A stretch of DNA of 64,000 bases, taken from assembly GCF_901000735.1 (NCBI RefSeq), contig NC_081544.1, forward strand, positions 36,655,235-36,719,234, given 5' to 3'. A model generated the notes under the pieces. That model was not told the origin of the DNA and searched no databases. It saw nothing but the letters and a program-made list of their open reading frames with translations. Of the stretch, positions 9,494 to 25,273 are shown in pieces. This DNA comes from Corylus avellana. Taxonomy: Eukaryota > Streptophyta > Magnoliopsida > Fagales > Betulaceae. A program made the translations under genes and the position numbers. The number at the start of each line of letters is the position of its first letter. Position 1 is the first letter of the stretch.

Positions 9494-11700
9494 TTAATCA
9501 ATCAATACTTCAATACTAGTGCGTGCAAGTGTAGGGAAGATCCTGTTCCAGCTGCTTGAATCTTGATTCATGACCGGAAAAGAAATGAAAACAAATGGAA
9601 ACTATCTCTCATCTCTGGGCTGACTTCTTCTGCTACTCCCATCCGGCCCATTGCCTCTCTTCTACACTACTGGATTTCCTATCTTTGGTCTTTGGGCCAA
9701 TAATTAAAGCTGTTTTCTTATATATTATTTATATTTTCTACTATATATCTTTTAGAAACTTATCTGTAATTTTACATATAAGGCTGTAACACTAGTGTAG
9801 AATTTTAATATCCAATAAAATTCAGCCAGCAGCTAGAACTGCTTGTTTCATTTGGTATAAGATTTGGGATAGTGACAAAAATTTAATATTATGTGAAACG
9901 GGCGGGGTGAGTCATGGCAAAACATTCCAAATTTTATATAAATTATTTATCTTTTTAATATCAGATCGGAGTGTTACAATCACTTTCTTTAAAACCTTAA
10001 AATTATACAATGTTTCTAGTACCACATAAAGTTACAACTTAGCTGGGATGTTATTTGTAACTACTTAAAAAAATAAAAAAATAATCACATATGTTTTATG
10101 GCTTAAAAATGACATATCTATAATAAATTATAAATATCAATTTCTCTCACTTAACAATTATTATTTTTATAGACTATCAACTTTATAGTCTTTATATGAA
10201 ATATTCATTTTCTCATTATAGAACCGGACTTTACAGGAGTGTAACACTCTGGCTGCTAGCTGCTTTATGACCGAGTCATCACTTTCTCCCACGCTTGATT
10301 ATAATGATCTAATATGTCTTAATTCGAAAGAGGGGCAATTGTAAAGTCTAAATGAAGGTACTTTTGGCCCACAAATTACAATAACAAACGTTGTCCGTTG
10401 TCATTGAGCCACTTATGTCAAAAAAAAAAAAACTAACTAACTAGCAAAAAAATGTTGTTCTTCATGTTCAGTCGAAATTCAATGTATGGAAATTGAAAAG
10501 ACTTTCTTGTTGTTAAGAGTTTGAGAAGCTAGAGATAGTAGCTTTGAAGATTTTATATTAAGGCATTAAGCGGGTGTTTAAAAAGATAAATATATAAGAA
10601 AATGTTGAAATGTAGGAAACTTGATAATCATTTTGGTGATAGGATGAATGCATTTTTAATTATATGAAAATGGCTGTAATCGTCAAGCCAAGTTAAACTT
10701 TAGGATTTTAAGACTGGCTCGTTATGAAGATGCTCATTCGAACCGAGCTATAAAATGTGTGTTCAAGTTCGGCTCGTTTAAAGTTCAGGCGAGATCGAAC
10801 TCAAGTTCGAGTTTGTTGAAAATGCTATTCGAGCCGAACCGGGCTCAACTCGAGCTCGAGCTAAGCTATTCAATTATTTAATATATGATCCAAGCAGAGT
10901 TCAAGTTCGAATTTTAAAACAAGCCATAGACATTTATCTATAGTATAAATATAAATATTAAGTAATTTATATTACATATATTACTTAATTACTAATATAC
11001 ATACTTAAATTTATATAATTAATTTTTAGCAATATGTATATATGAATGAGCTAACGAGTTGGGCAAACGAATCGGTCGAGCGTTAAACGAGCTGATCTCG
11101 TGAGCTCCTATTGAGTCTTCTCGAGCGAATCGGGTATGTATCATTTACTAATCGAGTTGTTTGTACAGTATTGAACTCGAGTTCGAGTTTGAGTTAAACT
11201 GAGAGGGTATCGAGTGGGTTGTCGAACAAACTGGTTTATTTACGACCCTAATAAATAGTGAAAGGATGCAATTTAGAAAGGGAAGGAAGAATGTACTAAA
11301 ATAAAGAGAAACTCTAAAGATCAATATTTTGCATATAGTTGGTTAATCTCATCCTACAAATTAACAATTAAATTTGTAGATTTACGTAGACCCTACATAA
11401 ATTAATAGTAAACTCTACAAATTTAATTGTTGATTTATTAAATTTGTAAGAAAATAAGAAATTAAATTACTAAATATAAGAAATTTATTGACCTTATAAG
11501 TTCTTATAAATAAGAGAAATGCTATAATCTAATAAAACTCCCACATTTTGTCAATTAAAATCTTAGGTGGCAAAGTGTTATTTGTTTAGTTGATGTAAAA
11601 TGGTACATGATCAAAGTTAATGGCAAATGACATTTTGCTACGCATATCTCAATAAATAAATAAATAAAAAAACGACACTTATGATTTAGTCGGGGAAGGC
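9494..11700. other. Intergenic region with degenerate repeats
   Basis: No gene recognised. Contents: DUF761 3' flank, AT-rich DNA, a GCTCG-rich dispersed repeat (about 10685-11255), and a short palindrome around 11358-11437 in which AACAATTAAATTTGTAGA is mirrored by CTACAAATTTAATTGTTG, probably a MITE remnant. Confidence 0.5.
10685..11255. repeat. GCTCG/CGAGC-rich dispersed repeat
   Basis: Dense in GAGCTCGAGCT, GAGCCGAAC, AAGTTCGAGTTT and GGCTCGTT motifs on both strands, then ending in a GTTTATTTACGACCCTAA-like edge. This matches the look of a very common plant dispersed repeat, but no coding domain or target duplication was found, so the class is left open. Confidence 0.5.
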
Positions 11701-11725
11701 CACGTAGGTAAAGGAACACAAAACT

Positions 11726-11748
11726 GGCGCCAAAACCTCCCGCCAAAA
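11726..11748 (+). promoter_or_regulatory. Tandem E2F-type sites upstream of MCM2
   Basis: GGCGCCAAAA (11726-11735) and CCCGCCAAAA (11739-11748) reverse-complement to TTTTGGCGCC and TTTTGGCGGG, both fitting the E2F consensus TTTSSCGS. They are 13 bp apart and about 120-140 bases before the MCM2 ATG. MCM genes are established E2F targets in plants, so S-phase activation is the likely role. Confidence 0.75.
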
Positions 11749-11864
11749 TGAACGGGCGGATCGGACTAGTGGGTGGGTTTGCCTGTCTATTGGGTGCCCT
11801 AAGGTGCTAGAAAGGCCGCAAGAAGGGTGCTCTGAAACCAAACAAACAATCCGCAGAGAGAAAA

Positions 11865-17803
<5,939 letters not shown>

Positions 17804-20173
17804 TTAACAAAGTATTCCATGAGTTCTACATACTACATAGGTAGGTAGGTTCATCAATACCTAGTTTTGGAAAAAAACTATTCAAACAACAATGCCTTGA
17901 GAACATTTAAAAAACGATTTAATTATTTAAATGACTTTGAAGGGCTATAACCCGAATGTATCCAAGACCCTTTCTAACTGGACCCTTCATTCAGATCTGG
18001 ATATGATTGACTGACAGTATCAATACATTTTATTGAACAGGATAACTGGTGGTAGATGCCAGAACTACTTTTAGCAATCATATATAACCCGAATGTACTG
18101 TTGCGCTATCAGCTTGAGCAGAGAAGTACTAAACAGCCGAGTTCCAGATCTGAAATTTCCTCCTGGCTGCCTTTGGATGCACACCTATATTTTTAAACGT
18201 GGTTTAAATTGTGGGGGTAGTAGTTATAATTAAGAAACGTATGTTTTTCTTCTTGGAGAGTTGTTCACTAATTGATGGGGATTACCGAGTGTTGCAGGCA
18301 AGAATGGCTTTTTATTTTTTTATTTTTATTAATTTTTTTTCCTTTGTAAATGCAATCATTGCACTTGAGTTTAGAATTTTTTGTTTTTGAATCCCCTAGG
18401 TACAGTTTCTGTTTTTGCCAAGTTTACAAGGACAAAGTTTGTGGTACCATATGTGCGGGAGAGCAAGATTAACAAGAGGAAAGCCTCAACTGTGCTGCAA
18501 ATTGTTGATTTCGCTGGAAACAACAGTTGCTTAGGCTAAGGCTCCTCCAGCATGAAATTTGGTGGATGTGTATTGTACCCATGGCCAAATTTAGCAGCCA
18601 TTGCGTCCTTCATTATTTCGTGAGTGGTAGAATTAGAGGAAAACAATATATTAGTAAACAAAAATAGAGGTACAATGAGAAATCTAGATCCAACAGATTT
18701 AAATGGTGGTGCAGAACGAAGAGATAAATGGATGAGTAAATGGGCCAAAGGCCCTGTACAACAAAATTGGCCGAATAAAAGGAATGTGGTTTGAAGCCGG
18801 TGATAGATAATCGAAGTCGATCTCCATACAATCGATTCGTGCACAAGTGAAAAGTCGACGGGAGTGGAGCCTACTCAGCCTAGGGAAAGGAATAAGGATG
18901 CACGTCCAGCGACGATGCAATCTAAAGTAGAAACGTGGGAGGTCGTGTGGAGTGTTTTGGGGGGTGGGGTGGGTTGGTGGGTGGGTGAAAGTCCACTGCG
19001 AGGGATCTAAATTCTAAAAGTCTAATAGGAAGGTGTCCTGTCCTTTCTCACCCATTTTTTGTTTCTATTAACCATTTAGACTTGGGTCCTTCAGTTTATA
19101 CGCTTTGTTATTTCTTGTTCATGAAATCGTTTCATTTCTCTTTGAATTTCCTTTCTTAAAAATGCTTTGACAATCATTTCTAAAACTAATTTCCAACATA
19201 CTTTTATTATCGTGAAAAGTTGGGCTCAACTCACCATTGAAATCATGTTCAAGTAAAACAATTCACAATAATACATTTTAATCAAATCCAAATTGTGCAT
19301 ATAAAACTTGACATTGTCGGTAAGAAAGTTTACTAACACATCCATGTAAACACATTATATATCAAACATGTTAAATAATATAAATATTAAATACTAGTTC
19401 CACTGCTATTCAATATTAAACAAAATATATAAATATTGCAATCTTTCCGCATTCTCTAAAGTCGCTCCTCAAGTGTTTTTTTAATTAGAAAGAAAAAAAA
19501 AAAAAAATCCTGCTCAAGTTAAATACAAGAAGGAAATAGCCTTTCAAATTAAATAGGGGTTTGGCTTAGTGCTATATATGTAGCTTTGACTCCATACATA
19601 AATTAGGCACCCTTAAGAAAGGAATTCAAACAGTAAGTTGAGTTTAATAAGTACCTTACATTACATATAGTATAATTAACACAAAGGATTCAAAATATTC
19701 TAAAAATAAATAAATAAATAACCTTCATATCACAGTAAAATACTTTTCTAAACCATTATTGAAGCTTCTAAAAGAGAAGGATTTTACCAAAATTTTTGTA
19801 GTTGGCGGGCGAACCGGCGAACTCTCCGACGTCTTCAGCATGAAAGAGAAAAATAAAAAATAAAAAAAAAAAACGAATTGGGCATCTAGAAAACAACGGG
19901 AGTTACTGTGCGAGAGACGTAATGCCGAAAATGACCCCAGCTTTACTCAAGTGACATGGGCAGTGGGCACTTCATCTCTACGTTTTGAAAGGGCAAAAAG
20001 AAGTATAGCGTCAAAAAGTCACCCCCCATCTGGAAGGAAAACGCAAGGTAATATCTAGCATCTACGCATAGGTCGCCAGTCGCCCCTTGTTTTTCCTCTT
20101 TCTCTGCTCACTTTTATTCTTAAAAAAGCTTTCCTTCTTTTGTTTGGTTCTGTTTTCTGATTCTGGGGCTGGC
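17804..20173. other. Intergenic region between MCM2 and calnexin
   Basis: The MCM2 3' flank is followed by AT-rich sequence. A stretch near 18375-18540 looks coding-like but breaks in every frame tested. A G-rich tract at about 18957-18986 (GGGGGTGGGGTGGG then GGTGGGTGGG) and several poly-A runs are present. No gene is supported. Confidence 0.4.
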
Positions 20174-20188
20174 TTAGGGTTAGGGTTT
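20174..20188 (+). promoter_or_regulatory. Telo-box-like motif in calnexin leader
   Basis: TTAGGGTTAGGGTTT lies only 4 bases before the calnexin ATG. The AGGGTTT unit is the plant telo-box, common in 5' regions of translation and growth genes. Being inside the leader, it may act at DNA or RNA level, or be neutral. Confidence 0.45.
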
Positions 20189-20192
20189 GGCG

Positions 20193-22817
20193 ATGGAAGG
20201 GAGCTGGAAAATCCATCGACTCCAGCAGGTGATTGCAGCGCTGCTGATTACTTCCTTCGCCTCTCAGATCTGCGCTTCCGATGTGGTAACGTTTTCATTA
20301 CCCTACCCGCTCTCTGAAAATGTTTGAGACTTTCATCTTCTTCTTTTCTATTTAACTTTTGAAATGAATAATTAATTCATGGAGTATTTGCCAAATGAAT
20401 AGATCTACTACGAGCCGTTTGACGAACCTTTCGAGGGCCGGTGGATTGTGTCTCAGAAGGATGACTACAAAGGTTTCCCCTCCCTCCCCTTCATTATTTC
20501 TTTCTTTTCTCTCTTCTCTAATTTTTTAGATCCTTTCATTCCTTATGTTATGATTGATATGCGCAATTTTTTTCCTCCTCTTTTGTGTTTTGAATTCCCT
20601 CAGCCGGTCTGTTTCAATTTTAGTCGTTGTTGGCTTGGGGATCACTTTGACTGCTTTCGTCAACCTAGGATTGGAAGGTTTGCTGACATGTCTTGCTAAA
20701 TAAACACTATAGTTGCTATTCACTGCCCCCCGATATTGTCTTGTTCATCCCTCTTGACGGTCGTTGTGGTTTTGATGTTGATACTGGTGCAGCCTTGTAA
20801 ATGCGAATGGTGTTCTGTAGGGTCATATTAGTCGTAATCATTTCTATATATTCATAGTCCTTCTCTGAAACCGAAAATTAAACCCCCCAATAAAAAACAC
20901 TAAAAGAAAAAGGTTCCAGTAATTTCCAGATCTTCCCCCAATTAATTCTGTCACATTAGCCATTGGTTGCTTACTCCTATGTGATTGCTCTACTCATTTG
21001 AAAATTATGATCTTATATTATTTTGCCTTTTCCAATTTAGGTGTCTGGAAGCATTCAAAAAGTGAGGGACATGACGATTACGGCCTTCTGGTTAGCGACA
21101 AGGCGAGGAAGTATGCAATAGTAAAAGAGCTAGACCAGGTTAGTCTCAAGGACAGAACAGTTGTCCTGCAGTTTGAGGTGCGGCTCCAGGATGGGCTAGA
21201 ATGTGGTGGTGCATACCTGAAGTACCTCCGACCCCAAGAGGCTGGATGGCAACCTAAGGAATTTGACAATGAGTCTCCTTATTCCATCATGTTTGGACCT
21301 GACAAGTGTGGCTCCACAAACAAGGTGCACTTCATCTTTAAGCACAAGAACCCCAAGAGTGGGGAGTATGTTGAGCACCATCTGAAGAACCCCCCTTCTG
21401 TACCCTCCGACAAACTCTCCCATATCTACACTGCAATACTGAAGCCTGATAATGAACTTAGTATTTTAATAGATGGGGAGGAGAAGAAGAAGGCAAATTT
21501 CCTCTCTGCTGATGATTTTGAGCCGCCTTTAATTCCTGACAAGACAATTCCTGACCCAAATGACAAGAAACCAGAGGACTGGGATGAACGGGCTAAGATT
21601 CCAGATCCAAATGCTGTGAAGCCAGATGATTGGGATGAGGATGCACCCATGGAAATTGAAGATGAAGAAGCTGTGAAACCTGAAGGGTGGTTGGATGATG
21701 AGCCTGAGGAGATTGATGATCCTGATTCTACAAAGCCAGAAGATTGGGATGACGAAGAAGATGGTGAATGGGAGCCACCAAAGATTGATAATCCAAAGTG
21801 CGAGATTGCACCTGGTTGTGGTGAGTGGAAGAGGCCAACGAAGAGCAATCCTGCTTACAAAGGAAAATGGCACGCTCCTCTAATTGATAACCCAGATTAT
21901 AAGGGCATATGGAAACCGCAACAAATCCCAAATCCTGATTACTTTGAGCTTGAGAAACCTGATTTTGAGCCCATTGCTGCAATTGGCATTGAGATCTGGA
22001 CAATGCAAGACGGCATATTGTTTGACAATATTCTCATTGCTAGTGATGAGAAGGTTGCAGAATCGTACAGGCTAACAACATGGAAGCCAAAATTTGACAT
22101 TGAGAAAGAGAAACAAAAGGCTGAAGAAGCAGCTTCTGGTCTTTCAGATGGCCTGTCTGGCTTGCAGGTAATCACCCATTCTCCCTTATATTTTAGTTTT
22201 CTTTGAACTTGGATGATTTCTTGTTATTTCATGCCCTAACAAATTTTTTGGATCAATGCTTGCAGAAGAAGTTTTTTGACCTTCTTTACAAGATAGGGGA
22301 CATTCCTTTCTTGGATGCATACAAACCAATGATCATTGTAAGTTAAAGAACTTGTCTTCATTTGTACCTCTCCATATCTTTTTGCTTAGTTGAGCTTGGG
22401 AGTTTCTATAACTGAGATTATATGTTTTTGTTGCAGGATCTCATCGAAAAGGGAGAAAAACAACCCAATATAACAATTGGTGTTATTGTTTCAATAGTGG
22501 TTGTTATTTTGACAGTTTTCTTTAGAATCCTTTTTGGTGGTAAAAAAACAGCGGTATGTATTATGCATTCACATAATACATTCATATCTCTGAAATCTTA
22601 TACTTTCACATAATACGTCATTATACTTTGTTAATATACTTTTTATCTGCAACTTTTGCAGGCCAGCGTCAGTGAAACACACGGAGCTGGAGCTGCACCT
22701 GCAGAGACCTCCACCAATCAAGAGGAAAGCAGTGGGGAGAAGGAGGAAGACGAGCATGAGAAGGAGGATGCTGCTGCTGCCCCTCCACGTAGGAGGTCTA
22801 CCAGAAGGGAAAACTGA
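20193..22817 (+). CDS. CNX1: Calnexin, ER lectin chaperone
   Basis: Six exons: 20193-20285, 20403-20472, 21041-22167, 22266-22337, 22437-22553, 22662-22817, giving 544 aa. Calnexin retains monoglucosylated glycoproteins in the ER for folding. In order: a signal peptide (about 1-28), the globular lectin domain beginning [13 protein letters not shown] and including GGAYLKYL and the KCG cysteine region, then the P-domain from about residue 222 to 355 with [19 protein letters not shown] repeats followed by GEWKRP, GKWHAP and GIWKPQ repeats. A second globular segment is followed by one transmembrane helix (about 466-488), then a cytosolic acidic Glu-rich tail ending in a basic RRRSTRREN. The helix and tail separate it from calreticulin, which ends in HDEL. 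Number 1 in the symbol is by analogy only; CNX1 and CNX2 cannot be told apart here. Confidence 0.96.
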
Positions 22818-23272
22818 ACTAGGAACGTCAGAATCGCCCTTGGTTGTTACTTTGCAATTTTGAGGAGTTAGGGATTGAGTGGACTGTATTTTGTTTTAAG
22901 TGATGTTCCCTGAATTTTCTTTTCTTCTTCTGTTTCTGAGTACTTATTTTGGTGTAGATTGGTTTAAACTCTAGTAATTTTGATTGTTGTTTATGCGGAA
23001 TATGCTACGGGCCAGCCACGCTTTGACTGGCATGTTAATTAATTACCTTTGGTCTTTGTCCCGTTTTGTTGCGGAATGGCATTTTGTTGTGTATTAATTA
23101 AATGGAAGGCTGTGCTTGTTTACTTGATAATAAAATTAGGGGGAGTTTGGCATAACAATTTACGATGCTCAAGCGTAACAAAGAAAAGAAAAGATGTATA
23201 GATCCAGATCGCGAGAGAGAATCATGATAAGATTTGAATCGCCATGCATTAGAAGAAGACGAAAAAGAAAAA
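22818..23272. other. Calnexin/PPR convergent 3' region
   Basis: Only about 450 bases separate the calnexin stop from the end of the minus-strand PPR gene. It should hold both 3' UTRs. No other feature seen. Confidence 0.5.
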
Positions 23273-25273
23273 TCACCAAGAACCGCCACATGAACAAAAT
23301 CCATCCTTAAAATGATGGAAACAATTTAGATCCTTAAGTATGATTTCTCGTCCTACTGTCTTGGATATAAGCTTTGCAGAATCATGGCAATTGCGACACA
23401 CACGGAGGTTCTTAGTTACACGAATTGTAGCACTCGGTTGTGTGGTGATGAGCCCAAAAGAAATGGCCAACATTTCACTATGCCCAATTTGAATGCACTC
23501 TCGCTCTTCCTCCACATCATGGAGACTAAAATCTGGATTAGGCCGATATCCCTCGTCTTGTATTTTCTTTACTAAACACTGTAATTCCCCATATATTCTC
23601 TCTGATCTTGGGTGGGATACATCCCCCGTGCCAAACACGTGAACTTTATTTCGGAACTCTATCCAGCTATAAGCTTTCTTAGGATTCAAACCCATGTCTG
23701 TTACTGTTTGCCTCAATTTATGAACCATCGCCCATCTTTCGCTGTTAGCATACCAATTAGAGAGTAGCACATAGTTGTCGGCGTTAAGCGGCTCCAAATC
23801 GCAGAGCTGCTCAATGACTCGCTTACCCAATACTAATTGTTGGTGGTTTCTGCAGCCATCTAGCAGTGCTTTCAGAACCTCCGCATGCCTTTCAACCTTT
23901 TGTTCCTCAATAAAGATTTTCGCCTCTTCGAACAGCCCAGCACGAGCCAGAAGACCCACCATTAGAGAATAGTTTGCAACTTTAGGTGCCTTAATGCAGT
24001 GGAAATAAAACTTTCCTTGTTCAACCATCCGTGCGGTGCTACAAGCATGGAGGACAGCAGCATATGTGAGTTGATCTATATGTATGCTCGACTTCCTCTC
24101 CATCGTGCAGAACAAATGAACTCCCTGCTCTCCTTGTCCATGTAAACTATATCCCATTATCATCACAGTCCATGAAACCACATCTTTATCCTTCATCCTC
24201 GTGAAAATCCTTGATGCATATTCAATGAATCCTGATTTAACATACATGTCCATAACAGCATTCTGGACCGTGAGATTCAACTTAACACCGCTTCTAAGCA
24301 GGTAGCCATGAATTTCTTTGCCATGCTTGTGTGCCGCCATTCTTGCACAGGCTGGTAGAACGCTAGAGAATGTGAGAGAATCAGGTTTTACCAGTCCATC
24401 CATATTCATCTGCCGAAATAATTTAAGACATTCATTGAAACCTCCTTTCTTCACATACCCATTAATAAGTGCCGTCCATGTAATGACATCTTTTGATGGC
24501 ATTCGATCAAAAATTGCCCGAGCATCTTTAATACTGCCACAATCGATGTACATTTTCAAGAGAGTATTGCTGACCAACGCGTCAAACTCCAATCCATATT
24601 TCATAGCAATCCGGTGGAGTTTCCTGCCTTGTTGCAGCGATTTTAACATGCTACAGGCACCAACGGCTGTTGCCAACGCCACCGAATCTATCTCATCCCC
24701 TGAGTCAACCATTTGTTTAAACATATCAATAGCCAAACCGGGTTTGTTTTGCTTGATGTACAACCTGGCTAGCAGAGTCCAAGAAACGGGATTCCTATGA
24801 GGGGACTTCTCGAAAACCCACTTCGCGATATCAACACTATCAAGACGGCCATACATTTCGATCAAAGCAGTAACTACATAGTGGTCGGAAGAGAAGCCAA
24901 GCTTGAGAGCATGTCCATGGAGTTGTTTGCCGGTAAAAATATCGCCGGAACGCCAAGAAGCAGTCAAAATGCGAGGAAGAGTGCGCCTATCGGGACGTGC
25001 AGTACCCCGGAGCAGCATGTTTCGGTAAGTTGAAATGACAAGGTCGAAATCTTCATTAGCGAGGTGGGTTTGGATAAGATTGTTCCAAGCAAACGTGTGC
25101 TTGTCCGAAACAGGTATTTCATCGAACACTCGGCGGTCCAACGATTCACCAGCCAGCTTTGTGTTGATTCGAACATTACGGGAATGCTTGGATTGGGTAG
25201 TGCTAAGTGGGTGTTTGTCAGATATGAAAATGTAGCGCTGAATTTGTGCGTGCGCGCACGGAAGGACATACAT
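23273..25273 (-). CDS. Pentatricopeptide repeat protein, PLS-DYW class
   Basis: Intronless, 666 aa, normal for plant PPR genes. Degenerate 31-36-residue repeats fill about residues 55-450; clear copies contain NTLLKMYIDCGSIKDARAIF, VITWTALINGYVKKGGFNEC and VVSWTVMIMGYSLHGQGEQG. E/E+ motifs follow (about 450-550), then a DYW cytidine-deaminase-like domain from about 551. The deaminase zinc signature is present as HSE (GHSEMLAISFGL) and CRNCH, with a further FHHFKDGFCSC motif. Such proteins usually edit C to U at specific organellar RNA sites; the target cannot be read from sequence by eye. Odd points: the last three residues are GSW instead of DYW, and the segment normally reading PGCSWIE is KKAYSWIE. 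An in-frame stop two codons upstream of ATG 25273 limits the start, while another frame is open upstream, so the N-terminus is uncertain. Confidence 0.92.
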   Translation of the reverse strand: MYVLPCAHAQIQRYIFISDKHPLSTTQSKHSRNVRINTKLAGESLDRRVFDEIPVSDKHTFAWNNLIQTHLANEDFDLVISTYRNMLLRGTARPDRRTLPRILTASWRSGDIFTGKQLHGHALKLGFSSDHYVVTALIEMYGRLDSVDIAKWVFEKSPHRNPVSWTLLARLYIKQNKPGLAIDMFKQMVDSGDEIDSVALATAVGACSMLKSLQQGRKLHRIAMKYGLEFDALVSNTLLKMYIDCGSIKDARAIFDRMPSKDVITWTALINGYVKKGGFNECLKLFRQMNMDGLVKPDSLTFSSVLPACARMAAHKHGKEIHGYLLRSGVKLNLTVQNAVMDMYVKSGFIEYASRIFTRMKDKDVVSWTVMIMGYSLHGQGEQGVHLFCTMERKSSIHIDQLTYAAVLHACSTARMVEQGKFYFHCIKAPKVANYSLMVGLLARAGLFEEAKIFIEEQKVERHAEVLKALLDGCRNHQQLVLGKRVIEQLCDLEPLNADNYVLLSNWYANSERWAMVHKLRQTVTDMGLNPKKAYSWIEFRNKVHVFGTGDVSHPRSERIYGELQCLVKKIQDEGYRPNPDFSLHDVEEERECIQIGHSEMLAISFGLITTQPSATIRVTKNLRVCRNCHDSAKLISKTVGREIILKDLNCFHHFKDGFCSCGGSW

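Noticed and set aside
18375..18540. Possible terminal exon of an unknown gene (reads like FTRTKFVVPYVRESK)
   Set aside because: Careful recounting shows the frame breaks at a stop after about 22 more codons, and no start, upstream exon or family match could be found.
21426..22003. Minus-strand Ser-rich and Trp-rich ORFs within calnexin
   Set aside because: They arise from the complement of the repetitive P-domain codons; the plus-strand calnexin is certain.
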